Shown here: one piece after another, positions 10,530 through 19,623 of the stretch | Numbering within the stretch: position 1 is the first letter of the stretch | Layout: each line of letters opens with the position of its first letter | Notes under the pieces: generated by a model | Database searches by the model: none | What the model saw: only the letters and a program-made list of their open reading frames with translations | Told to the model about the DNA's origin: nothing | Made by a program: the position numbers and the translations under genes | From: JBQQPY01 sp052258065 | Lineage (GTDB): Bacteria > Pseudomonadota > Gammaproteobacteria > Enterobacterales > Enterobacteriaceae | DNA length: 64,000 bases | Direction: 5' to 3' | Assembly: GCA_052258065.1 (NCBI GenBank) | Contig: JBQQPY010000002.1 | Location: 744,001 to 808,000, forward strand

Positions 10530-10990
10530 GAGTATCGTTTACTCGATAACGATGCTATTTGAAAACGCATTGAAAGCGGATCTGGCTACAGCTAGAGTTA
10601 ATAGATAACGTTTTCTGTATCTTAGCCAGTCTGCTGGACGCTCTCGAGTACGGCAACATGCGCAGCAAAATAATTAAAAAACTGGAGCATCAGCAGGAAA
10701 AATTTCTGCTAAATTACTGCTACAAGAAAGCGTAGCGTTGATAGCGAAAGCATTAACGCCCTTCGCATTGATTCTAAACGTTGCATCACCATGCTGATGA
10801 CTGTCCCGCGCCCAGAGGAAAGAACTGCTTGAAGATCGCCTAGACGGACCCTGCGCCAGAGCTTATCTATAGCTGACGCTATATATCTCGCTGCATTTGC
10901 ACATCAGCAGCGTGATCGCACAAATAGATGGCTGGCTAGAAACGCAGAAAACGGCAGATCCGCTTAAGACCGAACTAATCTGCTTCTAAT
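10530..10990 (+). pseudogene. zapD: Z-ring associated protein ZapD pseudogene
   Basis: Across frames the plus strand gives VLFENALK at the start, then SLLDALEYGNMRSKIIKKLE followed by HQQEKF. Near the end comes LHISSVIAQIDGWLETQKTA then DPLKTEL. These align in order with ZapD ([36 protein letters not shown]). The locus directly follows coaE, as in E. coli. Stops and shifts rule out function. Confidence 0.75.
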
Positions 10991-11014
10991 TAGGCATATT
11001 ATTAATACAGGATC

Positions 11015-11042
11015 AGCACCCTCTATGATATAAGAGGGTGCT
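11015..11042. terminator. Perfect 10-bp inverted repeat, possible terminator hairpin
   Basis: AGCACCCTCT and AGAGGGTGCT flank an 8-base loop. No run of T follows on either strand. It sits between the zapD relic and the IS1595 relic and could be an old terminator of the coaE-zapD unit or part of an IS end. Confidence 0.35.
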
Positions 11043-11070
11043 TGCAATTCTTTCACCAAGAAGCGCAGTA

Positions 11071-11290
11071 TTATTGCCCAAAGTCATCATGCCGGTTGAA
11101 TCGATATTCCAATTCGGCAAAGTAACAGGGTGTCTGTTTTCTACGTATCGCATTGTAAGTGCCGGTTATAGCATTTTTGACATTTCCCAGTAAGGTATAT
11201 ATCCACTTGAAGTATGGCGTTTCCCATTGTACCACTGCCAATTGAAAGGTAATTTTTACTACTAAGCAAAATAGTTTTGCTATAAATACG
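11071..11290 (-). mobile_element. IS1595-family transposase relic, C-terminal part
   Basis: Minus-strand frame gives WIYTLLGNVKNAITGTYNAI then RRKQTPCYFAELEYRFNRHD. This is the conserved end of IS1595-type transposases (LGNVK..ISGTYHA, RYLAEFEYRFNRR). An open frame continues upstream to 11571, but I cannot recognise that part as transposase. Confidence 0.65.
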
Positions 11291-11654
11291 CTATTATGCC
11301 AAAAGCATGCAAAGCGCGAACAGTATTTACGGAAAGCAATAGAGTGGCGGCTTCTTATTGGAAAGGTGATGCCGGGTCTTCGCCAGCAAGTAAGCATGCT
11401 AGGCCTCAATGCAGGCCTCTTCGCACAGTTTGCAATACATCGTCCGCTCGGGGCCGCCCTCCCGATGCGACCTTGCCGCCGGGCAATTTCTAAAATCCCT
11501 AATGCAGACCTCCTGCGGATGGCAAGAGATAAATATTTCCTGTCAGGCGTTACGGACGATACCAACTGCAATGGTTAGTATTGTTATAGCTGTCAGCGCC
11601 TCTTAAGGTCATCCCGTATAGCCAAGCTGTGCGTCTTAAAAAAATGTAAATCTC
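11291..11654. other. Unassigned GC-richer segment
   Basis: Open frames exist on both strands (for example minus 11571-11291 and plus 11296-11493). None shows a recognisable family or start signal. It could be decayed mobile DNA or a remnant of yacG or mutT, which follow zapD in E. coli; I see no sequence proof for either. Confidence 0.25.
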
Positions 11655-12160
11655 TTTTATCAACTAGGAGACAGGATGACGCCCCGTCTTCTCACGGCAC
11701 CATACGTGCGGTTTCGCATACGGCGGGCTTCATGTTAACACTGGAACTGCTGTTGCTGCTCTAACAGTTATATTAAGCCTAGTCTTTTAAATTTCGGTTA
11801 ACCACCAGCACTATTGCAGCTACGGCTAATTTCTACTGTCCCATGTTGACACCTCACAATATCAGTAGCCTTGTGACAGAACAAGAGACTTCCCGGGTTA
11901 ATGCACGTGACCTTCCTACTTATACCTTGTCGATTATACGTTACAGCGCTCTGCTTGAGGATTATGCTTGTAACAATAGTGGCACCTTACCCCGCTGCGC
12001 TGTCTAAACCACTTTTTGTTTGTCAGGTTAGAATTTTGTTTTCGGCTGCCTTCAAAGGCTATCGCGGTAAACATTTTTGTTGTTTAGCTAGCACTTCCCT
12101 CCCCCCCCCCTTACCGGGTTTGCAGAGAACTTGCACCTTCTAGACTACCAGAGTCAGGGA
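11655..12160 (-). mobile_element. Possible group II intron relic with domain V-like hairpin
   Basis: On the minus strand, 11724-11699 folds as a 6-bp stem (with two G-U pairs), a 2-base CG bulge on the 3' side and a 4-bp upper stem closed by a tetraloop. This is the topology of group II intron domain V. An upstream stretch with AACCCGGGAAGTCT and GAGGTGTCAACATGGG resembles intron domain I text, but no maturase is visible. A C10 run lies at about 12102-12111. The call is tentative. Confidence 0.35.
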
Positions 12161-12202
12161 CAGTGCCTGTCAAAACAGCTATGCTCCATGCTCGCTCACC
12201 CG

Positions 12203-12227
12203 AATAAAACGGCCCGGCAAACCGGGC
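12203..12227 (-). terminator. Intrinsic terminator of the secA operon
   Basis: Read on the minus strand, GCCCGG-TTTG-CCGGGC is followed by CGTTTTATT. The hairpin begins 34 bp beyond the secA stop codon, a normal place for a Rho-independent terminator. Confidence 0.7.
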
Positions 12228-12260
12228 GTGACGAACGACTTGCTGCCCGTTCGCATTGGT

Positions 12261-14969
12261 TTAATATAATTTACCGTGGCAGTGTTTAAATTTCTTTCCG
12301 GAGCCGCAAGCGCAAGGATCGTTGCGCCTGACTGTGTGGCTTTCTTGCGCTGAGAAAGGACTATCTGTCACTAGTTCCGCTGCCGGCCCTTCATGACTCA
12401 GCCTCCCCTGTCTGACCAGACGTTCGGCCTTTTTGCGCCAGTCCTGCTCGATTGCTTCTGACTCTTCCGGCATGCGTACATACACCTTGCTCAGGGTGCT
12501 GATCACTTCATATTTTAGCAATTTCAGCATGGCAGAGAACATCGCAAAGGATTCGCGCTTGTACTCTTGCTTCGGATCTTTTTGCGCATAGCTGCGCAGA
12601 TGGATGCTTTGACGCAAATAATCTATTGCCGCCAAATGCTCTTTCCAGAGAGAATCAAGCGTCTTCAACATGATGCTTTTCTCGAACTTACGTAGGATAT
12701 TGCTGCCGACGATTTCTTCCTTACGCTGATACTGCACGAGCATCTGCTCAAGCACGCGCTTGCGCAGGGCATCTTCCTGCAGGCCTGGTTCGTCTTTCAT
12801 CCATTGATCGATAGGCATATCTAGATAAAAGTCATTTTTTAAACGCTGCTTTAGCCCCTGCACATCCCACATTTCTTCCAATGATTTCGGCGGGATATAG
12901 CTATCAAAGATAATGTTCAGAACATCCTCACGGATGCTCTTGATGGTTTCGCTAATATCCGTGACATCAAGCAGTTCGTTACGTTGGGTGTAGATAGCAC
13001 GGCGCTGATCATTAGCGACATCATCATACTCTAATAGTTGCTTGCGGATATCGAAGTTGCGGTTTTCTACCTTACGCTGGGCACTGGCAATAGCCTTAGT
13101 AACCCACGGGTGCTCGATAGCTTCACCCGGTTTTATTCCCAGTTTTCGCATCATGCCGGAGACGCGATCCGCCGCAAAAATACGCATTAGGGCATCTTCC
13201 GTCGACAAGTGAAAACGAGATGACCCGGGATCGCCCTGACGACCGGAGCGGCCTCGAAGCTGATTGTCGATACGACGCGATTCATGACGCTCAGTACCGA
13301 TGATATGCAGGCCGCCAGCGGCCTTCACCGCTTCATGGCGCGATTGCCAGGCATTCTTTATAGCGGCGCCCTGCTGCTTGTCCGGCGCTTCCAGAGCCGC
13401 GATTTCCGCCTGCCAGCTGCCGCCTAGCACGATATCGGTACCGCGACCGGCCATGTTGGTGGCGATGGTCACTGCCCCCGGCTGGCCTGCCTGGGCGACG
13501 ATCTCTGCCTCCATGGCGTGGAATTTTGCGTTTAGCACTTTATGCACAATGCCGGCTTTTTCCAGCTTGCCGGAAACCAGCTCCGATTTTTCAATGGAAA
13601 TAGTCCCCACCAAGACCGGCTGGCCACGTGCGGTGCAGGATTTGATATCTTCAATAATAGCGTCAATTTTTTCCTTTTCTGTCATATAGACCAGATCCGC
13701 CAAATCCTTGCGGATCATCGGACGGTTGGTCGGTATGACGATGGTATCGAGTTTATAGATAGAGCGGAACTCAAACGCTTCGGTATCGGCCGTGCCAGTC
13801 ATGCCAGCTAGCTTCTCATAGAGACGGAAGTAGTTCTGGAAAGTTATGGACGCCAGCGTCTGGTTTTCATTCTGGATCGCTACATTTTCTTTAGCTTCTA
13901 TGGCTTGGTGAACCCCTTCTGACCAGCGGCGGCCCGGCATGTTGCGCCCCGTATGTTCGTCGACGATAATGACTTCACCACTTTTCACTATATAGTCCAC
14001 ATCGCGGGCGAACAGCGCGTGGGCGCGCAAAGCCGCGATCATATGATGCATTAGTATAATGTTGTCGGGAGAGTAAAGTGATTTTCCCTTTTCTAGGATA
14101 TCGGCTTTCACTAATAGCTCTTCAATTAGCACCAGCCCACGCTCAGTCAGGTTAACCTGGCGGGATTTCTCATCCACAGAAAAGTGGCCTTCGCCCTGGA
14201 AGTTCTCCGAGTCTTCTTTATCCTGGCGAATTAAATGTGGGATCAGTTTGTCGATACGGCGATACATATCAGAACCGTTTTCCGCCGTGCCGGAGATAAT
14301 GAGTGGAGTGCGGGCTTCATCAATCAGGATGGAATCTACCTCATCCACCAGCGCGTAATGTAATGTACGTTGCACACGCTCTTCTGGGCTGAATACCATA
14401 TTGTCGCGTAGGTAGTCAAAACCGTACTCGTTATTGGTACCGTAGGTGATATCTGCAGCGTAAGCGGCACGCTTAGCCTGCGCCGGCAGCCCAGCTCGGT
14501 TGATGCCGACGCTCAGTCCCAGAAACTCAAAAAGCGGACGGTTGTTTTCCGCATCGCGCTGTGCCAAATAATCATTTACTGTTACTAAATGCACACCTTT
14601 CCCGCTAAGGGCGTTCAGGTACACCGGCAACGTAGCAGTTAGAGTTTTTCCTTCACCGGTGCGCATTTCGGCGATGCAGCGATCATTAAGTACCATACCG
14701 CCCATCAATTGCACATCAAAATGGCGCATGCGAAATACGCGCTTACTGGCTTCCCGCACCACAGCAAAGACTTCCGGAAGTAGGCTGTAGATGCTCGCCC
14801 CTTTGGCGATACGCTCGCGAAATTCAACGGTTTTAGCCGCGAGTTGTTCGTCGCGCAACAACTCCATTGCCGGTTCCATCTTGTTAATAGCGTCCACTAC
14901 CTTGCTCATGCGGCGCCGGATACTATCGTTGCGACTGCCCAAAATTTTGGTAAGTAATTTTTCTAGCAT
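12261..14969 (-). CDS. secA: Protein translocase ATPase SecA
   Basis: Motor ATPase that drives preproteins through SecYEG at the inner membrane. The product has 902 residues (E. coli 901). Walker A is MRTGEGKT near residue 105, the DEVDSILIDEART DEAD-type box is near 210, and the helicase-like second domain includes GRGTDIVLGG and QLRGRSGRQGD. The C-terminal zinc site CACGSGKKFKHCH binds SecB. The frame opens two codons earlier (14975), but the ATG at 14969 matches the family start. Its upstream regulator secM is a pseudogene, so export-dependent control of secA translation is lost. Confidence 0.97.
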   Translation of the reverse strand: MLEKLLTKILGSRNDSIRRRMSKVVDAINKMEPAMELLRDEQLAAKTVEFRERIAKGASIYSLLPEVFAVVREASKRVFRMRHFDVQLMGGMVLNDRCIAEMRTGEGKTLTATLPVYLNALSGKGVHLVTVNDYLAQRDAENNRPLFEFLGLSVGINRAGLPAQAKRAAYAADITYGTNNEYGFDYLRDNMVFSPEERVQRTLHYALVDEVDSILIDEARTPLIISGTAENGSDMYRRIDKLIPHLIRQDKEDSENFQGEGHFSVDEKSRQVNLTERGLVLIEELLVKADILEKGKSLYSPDNIILMHHMIAALRAHALFARDVDYIVKSGEVIIVDEHTGRNMPGRRWSEGVHQAIEAKENVAIQNENQTLASITFQNYFRLYEKLAGMTGTADTEAFEFRSIYKLDTIVIPTNRPMIRKDLADLVYMTEKEKIDAIIEDIKSCTARGQPVLVGTISIEKSELVSGKLEKAGIVHKVLNAKFHAMEAEIVAQAGQPGAVTIATNMAGRGTDIVLGGSWQAEIAALEAPDKQQGAAIKNAWQSRHEAVKAAGGLHIIGTERHESRRIDNQLRGRSGRQGDPGSSRFHLSTEDALMRIFAADRVSGMMRKLGIKPGEAIEHPWVTKAIASAQRKVENRNFDIRKQLLEYDDVANDQRRAIYTQRNELLDVTDISETIKSIREDVLNIIFDSYIPPKSLEEMWDVQGLKQRLKNDFYLDMPIDQWMKDEPGLQEDALRKRVLEQMLVQYQRKEEIVGSNILRKFEKSIMLKTLDSLWKEHLAAIDYLRQSIHLRSYAQKDPKQEYKRESFAMFSAMLKLLKYEVISTLSKVYVRMPEESEAIEQDWRKKAERLVRQGRLSHEGPAAELVTDSPFSAQESHTVRRNDPCACGSGKKFKHCHGKLY

Positions 14970-14985
14970 AGTCATTCACATCTCA

Positions 14986-15469
14986 TCAAGGCCCCGTCCA
15001 GCGGCGGCCAAAGTCGTTTGCGAAAAAGTTACGGTCATTTAGGGTCAGGTGTCCGCGAGCGGGCTGACTCGTCTTCCCTACAGTTGCACCGGACAGATAC
15101 CGGCACATTGGTCGATCAAGGCGACATGGCGCGTTTGACGCAGGAAGCGCACCGGAAACCAGCCGCTTCGCTTTGCGATTGAAGAACATGCTAGAGATAG
15201 CAAGCAACACTTGATGCTGTAGGCGCAGCGGCGCGACGATCTCCCGCACAGACACGCTTACTAAAGCAAATGGAGAGAAAAGATGACGGATGACGCTGTG
15301 TATGGCATGCTGATGCTAATAATCAACATCGCAGATGGGACGCAGCGGAATATCGCTTATCTGCGCTATTTAGCGGAAGCGGGCTTAGAAAGCGATTTGC
15401 CGGCCAAGGTTGGCGCAGTATTCCCTGGGCACGTCCGCCAAATTTTCGCCAACGATTTAAGACACCCAT
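14986..15469 (-). pseudogene. secM: Secretion monitor SecM pseudogene
   Basis: The ATG at 15469 starts MGVLNRWRKFGGRAQ, matching the SecM N-terminus (MSGILTRWRQFGKRY). After frameshifts, minus codons give DY.HQHAIHSVIRHLF with a stop in place of Trp, then APLRLQHQVLLAIS, which aligns with LPLQAQHLALLDTL. The arrest peptide (FxxxxWIxxxxGIRAGP) cannot be found near the 3' end. The open frame 14986-15255 is only its remnant. The position between lpxC and secA is conserved. Confidence 0.8.
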
Positions 15470-15501
15470 TATTTTATAATATTTTCCGCTGGAGTGTTGT
15501 T

Positions 15502-16029
15502 ATGCGTAATAGTCATCCACATCCTATCGACAGCCTATTTAGCGACGCCACCGAGACGGATCGTATATCCCTCTTAAAGCTTCAGCAGCAGGCCATCATG
15601 CTGCTGAAGCTTAACCGCGCAGTCAACGCGCTGCTGCCGGCACCGCTGCGCCCCTGGTGCCGCGTTGCCAACGTTCGTCAGGGCGTAATGGTACTGGAAA
15701 CTGCTACTGCCAGCTGGCACATGCGGTTACGCTACGAACAACCCCAATTGTTATCCGCACTAAGAGCGCAAATTCTACCATCATTGTCGTCTATCGACAT
15801 CAGGATTAACCCTGGCCTGGCGAAAAAACAGGAATTTAACGCGAAAAATAATTACGGTAGCCAGAAACATTACTGGCTGATCGGGGGAAAACCGCGGCAT
15901 TTAAGCGTACAGAGTGCGATGTCTATTCGACATGTAGCGGCGCGCAGCGAAGGGAAATTAAAGAACGCGCTGGAACGACTGGCAGAGAGGGCCAGAGAGA
16001 GCGCTAACCCCACCAATCTTGGGGAATAG
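15502..16029 (+). CDS. DciA-like (DUF721) protein
   Basis: The 175-residue product carries a DUF721/DciA-type domain: LKLNRAVNALLPAPLRPWCR, VANVRQGVMVLET, then a basic C-terminus. DciA proteins load the replicative helicase in bacteria without DnaC; the role of this enterobacterial copy is not established. The frame is open from 15283, but the upstream part only mirrors the secM relic. ATG 15502 has GGAG 8 bp upstream and begins the conserved region, so I chose it. It lies opposite to lpxC and converges with it. Intact in a strongly reduced genome, it may still matter. Confidence 0.75.
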   Translation: MRNSHPHPIDSLFSDATETDRISLLKLQQQAIMLLKLNRAVNALLPAPLRPWCRVANVRQGVMVLETATASWHMRLRYEQPQLLSALRAQILPSLSSIDIRINPGLAKKQEFNAKNNYGSQKHYWLIGGKPRHLSVQSAMSIRHVAARSEGKLKNALERLAERARESANPTNLGE

Positions 16030-16107
16030 ACGCCTAATTGCTAATCCCTGCCGGCATAATTCGGGAACGCCGCCGCAAGGCGCTGCGTGACCGTTCGCCA
16101 ATAAAGT

Positions 16108-17025
16108 TCATACGATAACGAAGGAAGGCGACTTAAAGGCCAGAGGCAGTTCCGCATCATCCTCGAAAGTCACCAACTCCCAGGCTTCCTGACGTGTTAG
16201 CACCGTCTGCAATAGCTTGTTGTTCATGGCGTGCCCGGATTTAAAGGCGGTAAAAGCGCCGATAATGTTATGGCCGCACATAAACAGGTCACCGATTGCA
16301 TCAAGCATTTTGTGACGAACGAACTCATCTTCAAAACGCAGCCCATCTTCATTCAGAACTCGGTAGTCATCAACCACAATAGCACATTCGAAGGTACCGC
16401 CTAGGACCAGACCTCGCGATTGCAAGTACTCGATATCGCGCATAAAGCCAAAGGTGCGCGCGCGGCTTATCTGGCGACCGAACGATTCTGCCGAGAAGTT
16501 CAGGAAATAACGTTGCGAGCCAGCATCAATTGCAGGATGCTTAAAATCGATGGTAAAATCGAGCGTAAAGCCATTATACGGCACCAACTCAGCCCACTTA
16601 TCCCCATCCTCGACACGCACGCTCTGTTTAAGACGCAAGAATTTTTTGGCGCTGTTAAGCTCCTCAATGCCGGCATCTAGCAGCAGGTAAACGAAGGGAC
16701 TCGCGCTGCCGTCCATGATCGGGATTTCAGGCGCATCTACTTCAACTATAATGTTATCGATTCCTACCCCTCCCAGAGCCGCATTCAGATGCTCAACGGT
16801 AGAAATTCGCACGTCATGCTCATTTACTAAACAGGTGCACAGCACGGTGTCTCGCACCGACCGGGCATCTGCAGGGAAATCTACAGGGGGATTCAAATCA
16901 ATTCGACGATAGATGATTCCGGTGTTTGCCGGTGCAGGGCGTAGTGTCAGCCTGACCTTTTTACCGGTATGTAATCCTACACCCATGGTCTGCACGATAC
17001 GTTGTAATGTCCGCTGTTTGATCAT
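16108..17025 (-). CDS. lpxC: UDP-3-O-acyl-N-acetylglucosamine deacetylase
   Basis: Zinc enzyme of the first committed step in lipid A synthesis. With start ATG 17025 (MIKQRTLQRIV) the product has 305 residues, equal to E. coli LpxC; the frame is open five codons further, to 17040. The zinc ligands are present in VEHLNAAL (His near 79) and VRHKMLDAIGD (His and Asp near 238-242), and the catalytic region DGSASPF is intact. It sits downstream of ftsZ as in other enterobacteria. Its retention implies an outer membrane with lipid A, in line with hldE in this window. Confidence 0.96.
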   Translation of the reverse strand: MIKQRTLQRIVQTMGVGLHTGKKVRLTLRPAPANTGIIYRRIDLNPPVDFPADARSVRDTVLCTCLVNEHDVRISTVEHLNAALGGVGIDNIIVEVDAPEIPIMDGSASPFVYLLLDAGIEELNSAKKFLRLKQSVRVEDGDKWAELVPYNGFTLDFTIDFKHPAIDAGSQRYFLNFSAESFGRQISRARTFGFMRDIEYLQSRGLVLGGTFECAIVVDDYRVLNEDGLRFEDEFVRHKMLDAIGDLFMCGHNIIGAFTAFKSGHAMNNKLLQTVLTRQEAWELVTFEDDAELPLAFKSPSFVIV

Positions 17026-17132
17026 CTGTTTCTCTCGCAATGTTTAACCATGCTGCCTACTCTACTAAGAGTAAAAGAAAGTCGGCAAATCATTTTAGCA
17101 TAAAGAGCAGATTTTCCCAAAATGACACGGAT

Positions 17133-18293
17133 TTAATCCGCCTGTTTGCGAAGAAAAGCTGGAATATCTAAGTAGTCAGGTTCCTTACTTCCATTAGCAC
17201 TTTGTTCATTGATCCCCTTGGCAACTTTTTTCTGCTCTTGAGCAATCGAAGACGAGCTCGCAGCGTAATCGCGGTAGCGATTATCCATAACCCGCTGACT
17301 ACTCTGCTTGTTAGTTACTAACGTAATTTCCGGGCGCTTGTCCATGCCGATGCCCGTTGCCACGACGGTAACGCGCAATTCGTCATTCATATCAGGATCT
17401 AGCGAAGTGCCGATAACTACGGTGGCATTGTCGGAGGCGAAAGCGCGGATAGTGTTACCCACGGTTTCAAATTCGTCCAGACGCAGATCGAAGCCGGCAG
17501 TGATGTTGACCAGCACCCCACGAGCGCCGGATAAATCGATATCTTCCAGCAGCGGGCTGGAAATCGCCATTTCCGCCGCTTCTTCCGCGCGATCCTCGCT
17601 GCAGGCGACACCGGAACCCATCATAGCGTACCCCATCTCCGACATTACGGTGCGCACGTCAGCGAAGTCGACGTTCATCAATCCCGGACGGGTGATAAGC
17701 TCGGCGATACCCTGCACTGCCCCTTTCAGCACGTTGTTAGCAGCGCCGAAAGCGTCCAGCAGCGAAATGCCGCGGCCTAGAACTTTCAGAAGCTTATCAT
17801 TGGGAATAGTGATAAGCGAGTCAACATACTTTGAGAGTTCAGTAATGCCTTGTTCGGCGAACGCCATGCGTTTTTTCCCTTCAAAGTTAAACGGCTTAGT
17901 GACCACGGCGACAGTCAGAATGCCTAGCTCCTTGGCGACTTCCGCGACAACCGGCGCGGCACCCGTGCCGGTCCCACCGCCCATGCCAGCGGCGATAAAG
18001 ACCATGTCAGCGCCCTCAAGCGCGGCCCGCAGTGCTTCGCGGTCTTCCTCGGCGGCGTTGCGGCCCACTTCAGGATTGGCTCCGGCTCCTAGCCCTTTGG
18101 TAATACCGCTGCCGATCTGGATAGTCTGGCCCACCGCCGTCTTACGCAATGCCTGCGCATCGGTATTCACTGCAAAGAAATCTACGCCTTCGATGCGTTC
18201 GCGCACCATATGCTCAACGGCGTTACCGCCGCCGCCGCCGACGCCGATGACTTTAATCACCGCATCGTTGGTTAATTCTATAGGTTCGAACAT
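17133..18293 (-). CDS. ftsZ: Cell division GTPase FtsZ
   Basis: Tubulin-like GTPase that forms the Z ring. The product is 386 residues (E. coli 383). The signature GGGTGTG is at residues 105-111, the T7 synergy loop (NVDFADVRTVM) is present, and the C-terminal peptide DYLDIPAFLRKQAD for binding FtsA and ZipA is complete. The ATG follows GGAGAGAAATT. It lies 71 bp downstream of ftsA. The ring-bundling partner ZapD is a pseudogene here, but FtsZ itself looks fully functional. Confidence 0.98.
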   Translation of the reverse strand: MFEPIELTNDAVIKVIGVGGGGGNAVEHMVRERIEGVDFFAVNTDAQALRKTAVGQTIQIGSGITKGLGAGANPEVGRNAAEEDREALRAALEGADMVFIAAGMGGGTGTGAAPVVAEVAKELGILTVAVVTKPFNFEGKKRMAFAEQGITELSKYVDSLITIPNDKLLKVLGRGISLLDAFGAANNVLKGAVQGIAELITRPGLMNVDFADVRTVMSEMGYAMMGSGVACSEDRAEEAAEMAISSPLLEDIDLSGARGVLVNITAGFDLRLDEFETVGNTIRAFASDNATVVIGTSLDPDMNDELRVTVVATGIGMDKRPEITLVTNKQSSQRVMDNRYRDYAASSSSIAQEQKKVAKGINEQSANGSKEPDYLDIPAFLRKQAD

Positions 18294-18364
18294 AATTTCT
18301 CTCCGTTTTATGCCTGTCGCTTAGGAGGCGGCTGCTTGTACAGCGGGCTCCGTCTTGAAAATCA

Positions 18365-19621
18365 TTAAAATTCTTTGCGCAGCCAGTTACTAAATCGCTT
18401 AAACCATGTGCTGACTAAAGTTCGTCTTTCCACATCCACTTCGCCACTTAAATGTGACTCTTTGCCGTAATGCAGCAGCCCAACGACGGTTGAATAATAG
18501 GGCTCCTGCGTATAATCGGTTAGACCGCTGATATTCAGGGGCTTACCGATGCGCACCTGGTTATGGAATACTCGCTGCGCGCAGGCCGCCAAACCGTCGA
18601 TTTGCGCCGCGCCGCCGGTCAGCACAATGCCCGCAGCCAGATGGTGCTTTATTCCCTGCGCCTGCAGCTGTTCCTGCAACTGTAAAATTTCATCGTTAAC
18701 AAGATTCAGGAGTTCGGTATAACGCGGCTCAATCACTTCAGCCAGGGCTTGGCGCTGTAGGCTTCGCGGTGGCCGCCCGCCTACGCTCGGGACTTCAACG
18801 CTCTCATCTTTGCTAACTACCGATCCCAGCGCGCAGCCGTGGCGAATCTTGATTGCCTCAGCGTCGGTAGGCGGAGTGCTGAAGGCATAGGCAATATCAC
18901 TCGTGACCAGATTGCCGGCATAGGGAATCACCTGGATGTGGCGTAGCGCGCCGGCGGTATAGACCGCCATATCCATCGTGCCGCCGCCGATATCCACAAC
19001 ACACGCGCCAAGTTCGCGCTCATCTTCCGTCAACACCGCATAGCTTGATGCAAGACCAGCAAAAATCAGTTGATCAACCTGCAGCTCGCAACGCTGAACC
19101 GCTTTAACAATATTTTTCGCCATGTCATTATGGCAGGTAATCAGGTGGACTTTAGCCTGCATCCGTACGCCGGACAGGCCAACCGGATTTTTTATTCCTT
19201 CCTGATAGTCAATCGTATAAGCCTGCGGAATAACGTGCAAGATGCGATGCTCATCACGCACCCGCACTGATTTTGCAGTATGCACCACATTCTCCACGTC
19301 TTCCTGCGTTACTTCTTCTTCGGCAATCGGCACCATGCCGATTTCATTCTGACAGCTGATATGTTTGCCAGACAGGGCAAGATATACTGACGAGATCTGG
19401 CAGTCCGCCATCAACTCTGCCTGATCGATCGCGAGCTGCACGCATTTTACCACCGACTCCAAATCATTAACGCCACCTTTATCCATACCGCGCGACGGGC
19501 AACTGCCGACACCGATGATATTTATCATACCATCCGGCAGCACCTCTCCTACCAGCGCGACCACCTTAGCCGTGCCGATTTCTAGCCCTACTACCAGTTT
19601 TCTGTCCGGCGCTTTAATCAT
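18365..19621 (-). CDS. ftsA: Cell division protein FtsA
   Basis: Actin-like ATPase that tethers FtsZ to the membrane. With start ATG 19621 (MIKAPDRKLVVGLEIGTAKV) it has 418 residues (E. coli 420). The frame is open upstream to 19702, but that part overlaps ftsQ. The phosphate loops GLEIGTAK and VVDIGGGTMD, the adenosine motif TGGAAQIDG and the amphipathic C-terminal anchor WFKRFSNWLRKEF are all there. The start lies 2 bp after the ftsQ stop, so the two are translationally coupled. Confidence 0.97.
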   Translation of the reverse strand: MIKAPDRKLVVGLEIGTAKVVALVGEVLPDGMINIIGVGSCPSRGMDKGGVNDLESVVKCVQLAIDQAELMADCQISSVYLALSGKHISCQNEIGMVPIAEEEVTQEDVENVVHTAKSVRVRDEHRILHVIPQAYTIDYQEGIKNPVGLSGVRMQAKVHLITCHNDMAKNIVKAVQRCELQVDQLIFAGLASSYAVLTEDERELGACVVDIGGGTMDMAVYTAGALRHIQVIPYAGNLVTSDIAYAFSTPPTDAEAIKIRHGCALGSVVSKDESVEVPSVGGRPPRSLQRQALAEVIEPRYTELLNLVNDEILQLQEQLQAQGIKHHLAAGIVLTGGAAQIDGLAACAQRVFHNQVRIGKPLNISGLTDYTQEPYYSTVVGLLHYGKESHLSGEVDVERRTLVSTWFKRFSNWLRKEF

Positions 19622-19623
19622 TG

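Noticed and set aside
11071..11571. 166-codon minus-strand open frame as a gene
   Set aside because: Its 3' half is an IS1595 transposase end; the 5' half has no start signal or family, so it is a chance fusion in debris.
12100..12112. C10 run as a phase-variation tract
   Set aside because: No open gene surrounds it, so a length change has nothing to switch; it may even be a sequencing weak point.
14986..15255. 89-codon minus-strand open frame as a novel small gene
   Set aside because: It aligns with the C-terminal half of SecM and continues upstream through a stop to the SecM N-terminus, so it is a pseudogene fragment.
15283..15501. N-terminal extension of the DciA-like protein
   Set aside because: It lies opposite the secM relic, has no family match, and an internal ATG with GGAG starts the conserved region.
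17308..18324. 338-codon open frame opposite ftsZ
   Set aside because: It is a typical antisense shadow of a GC-rich conserved gene with strong codon bias.
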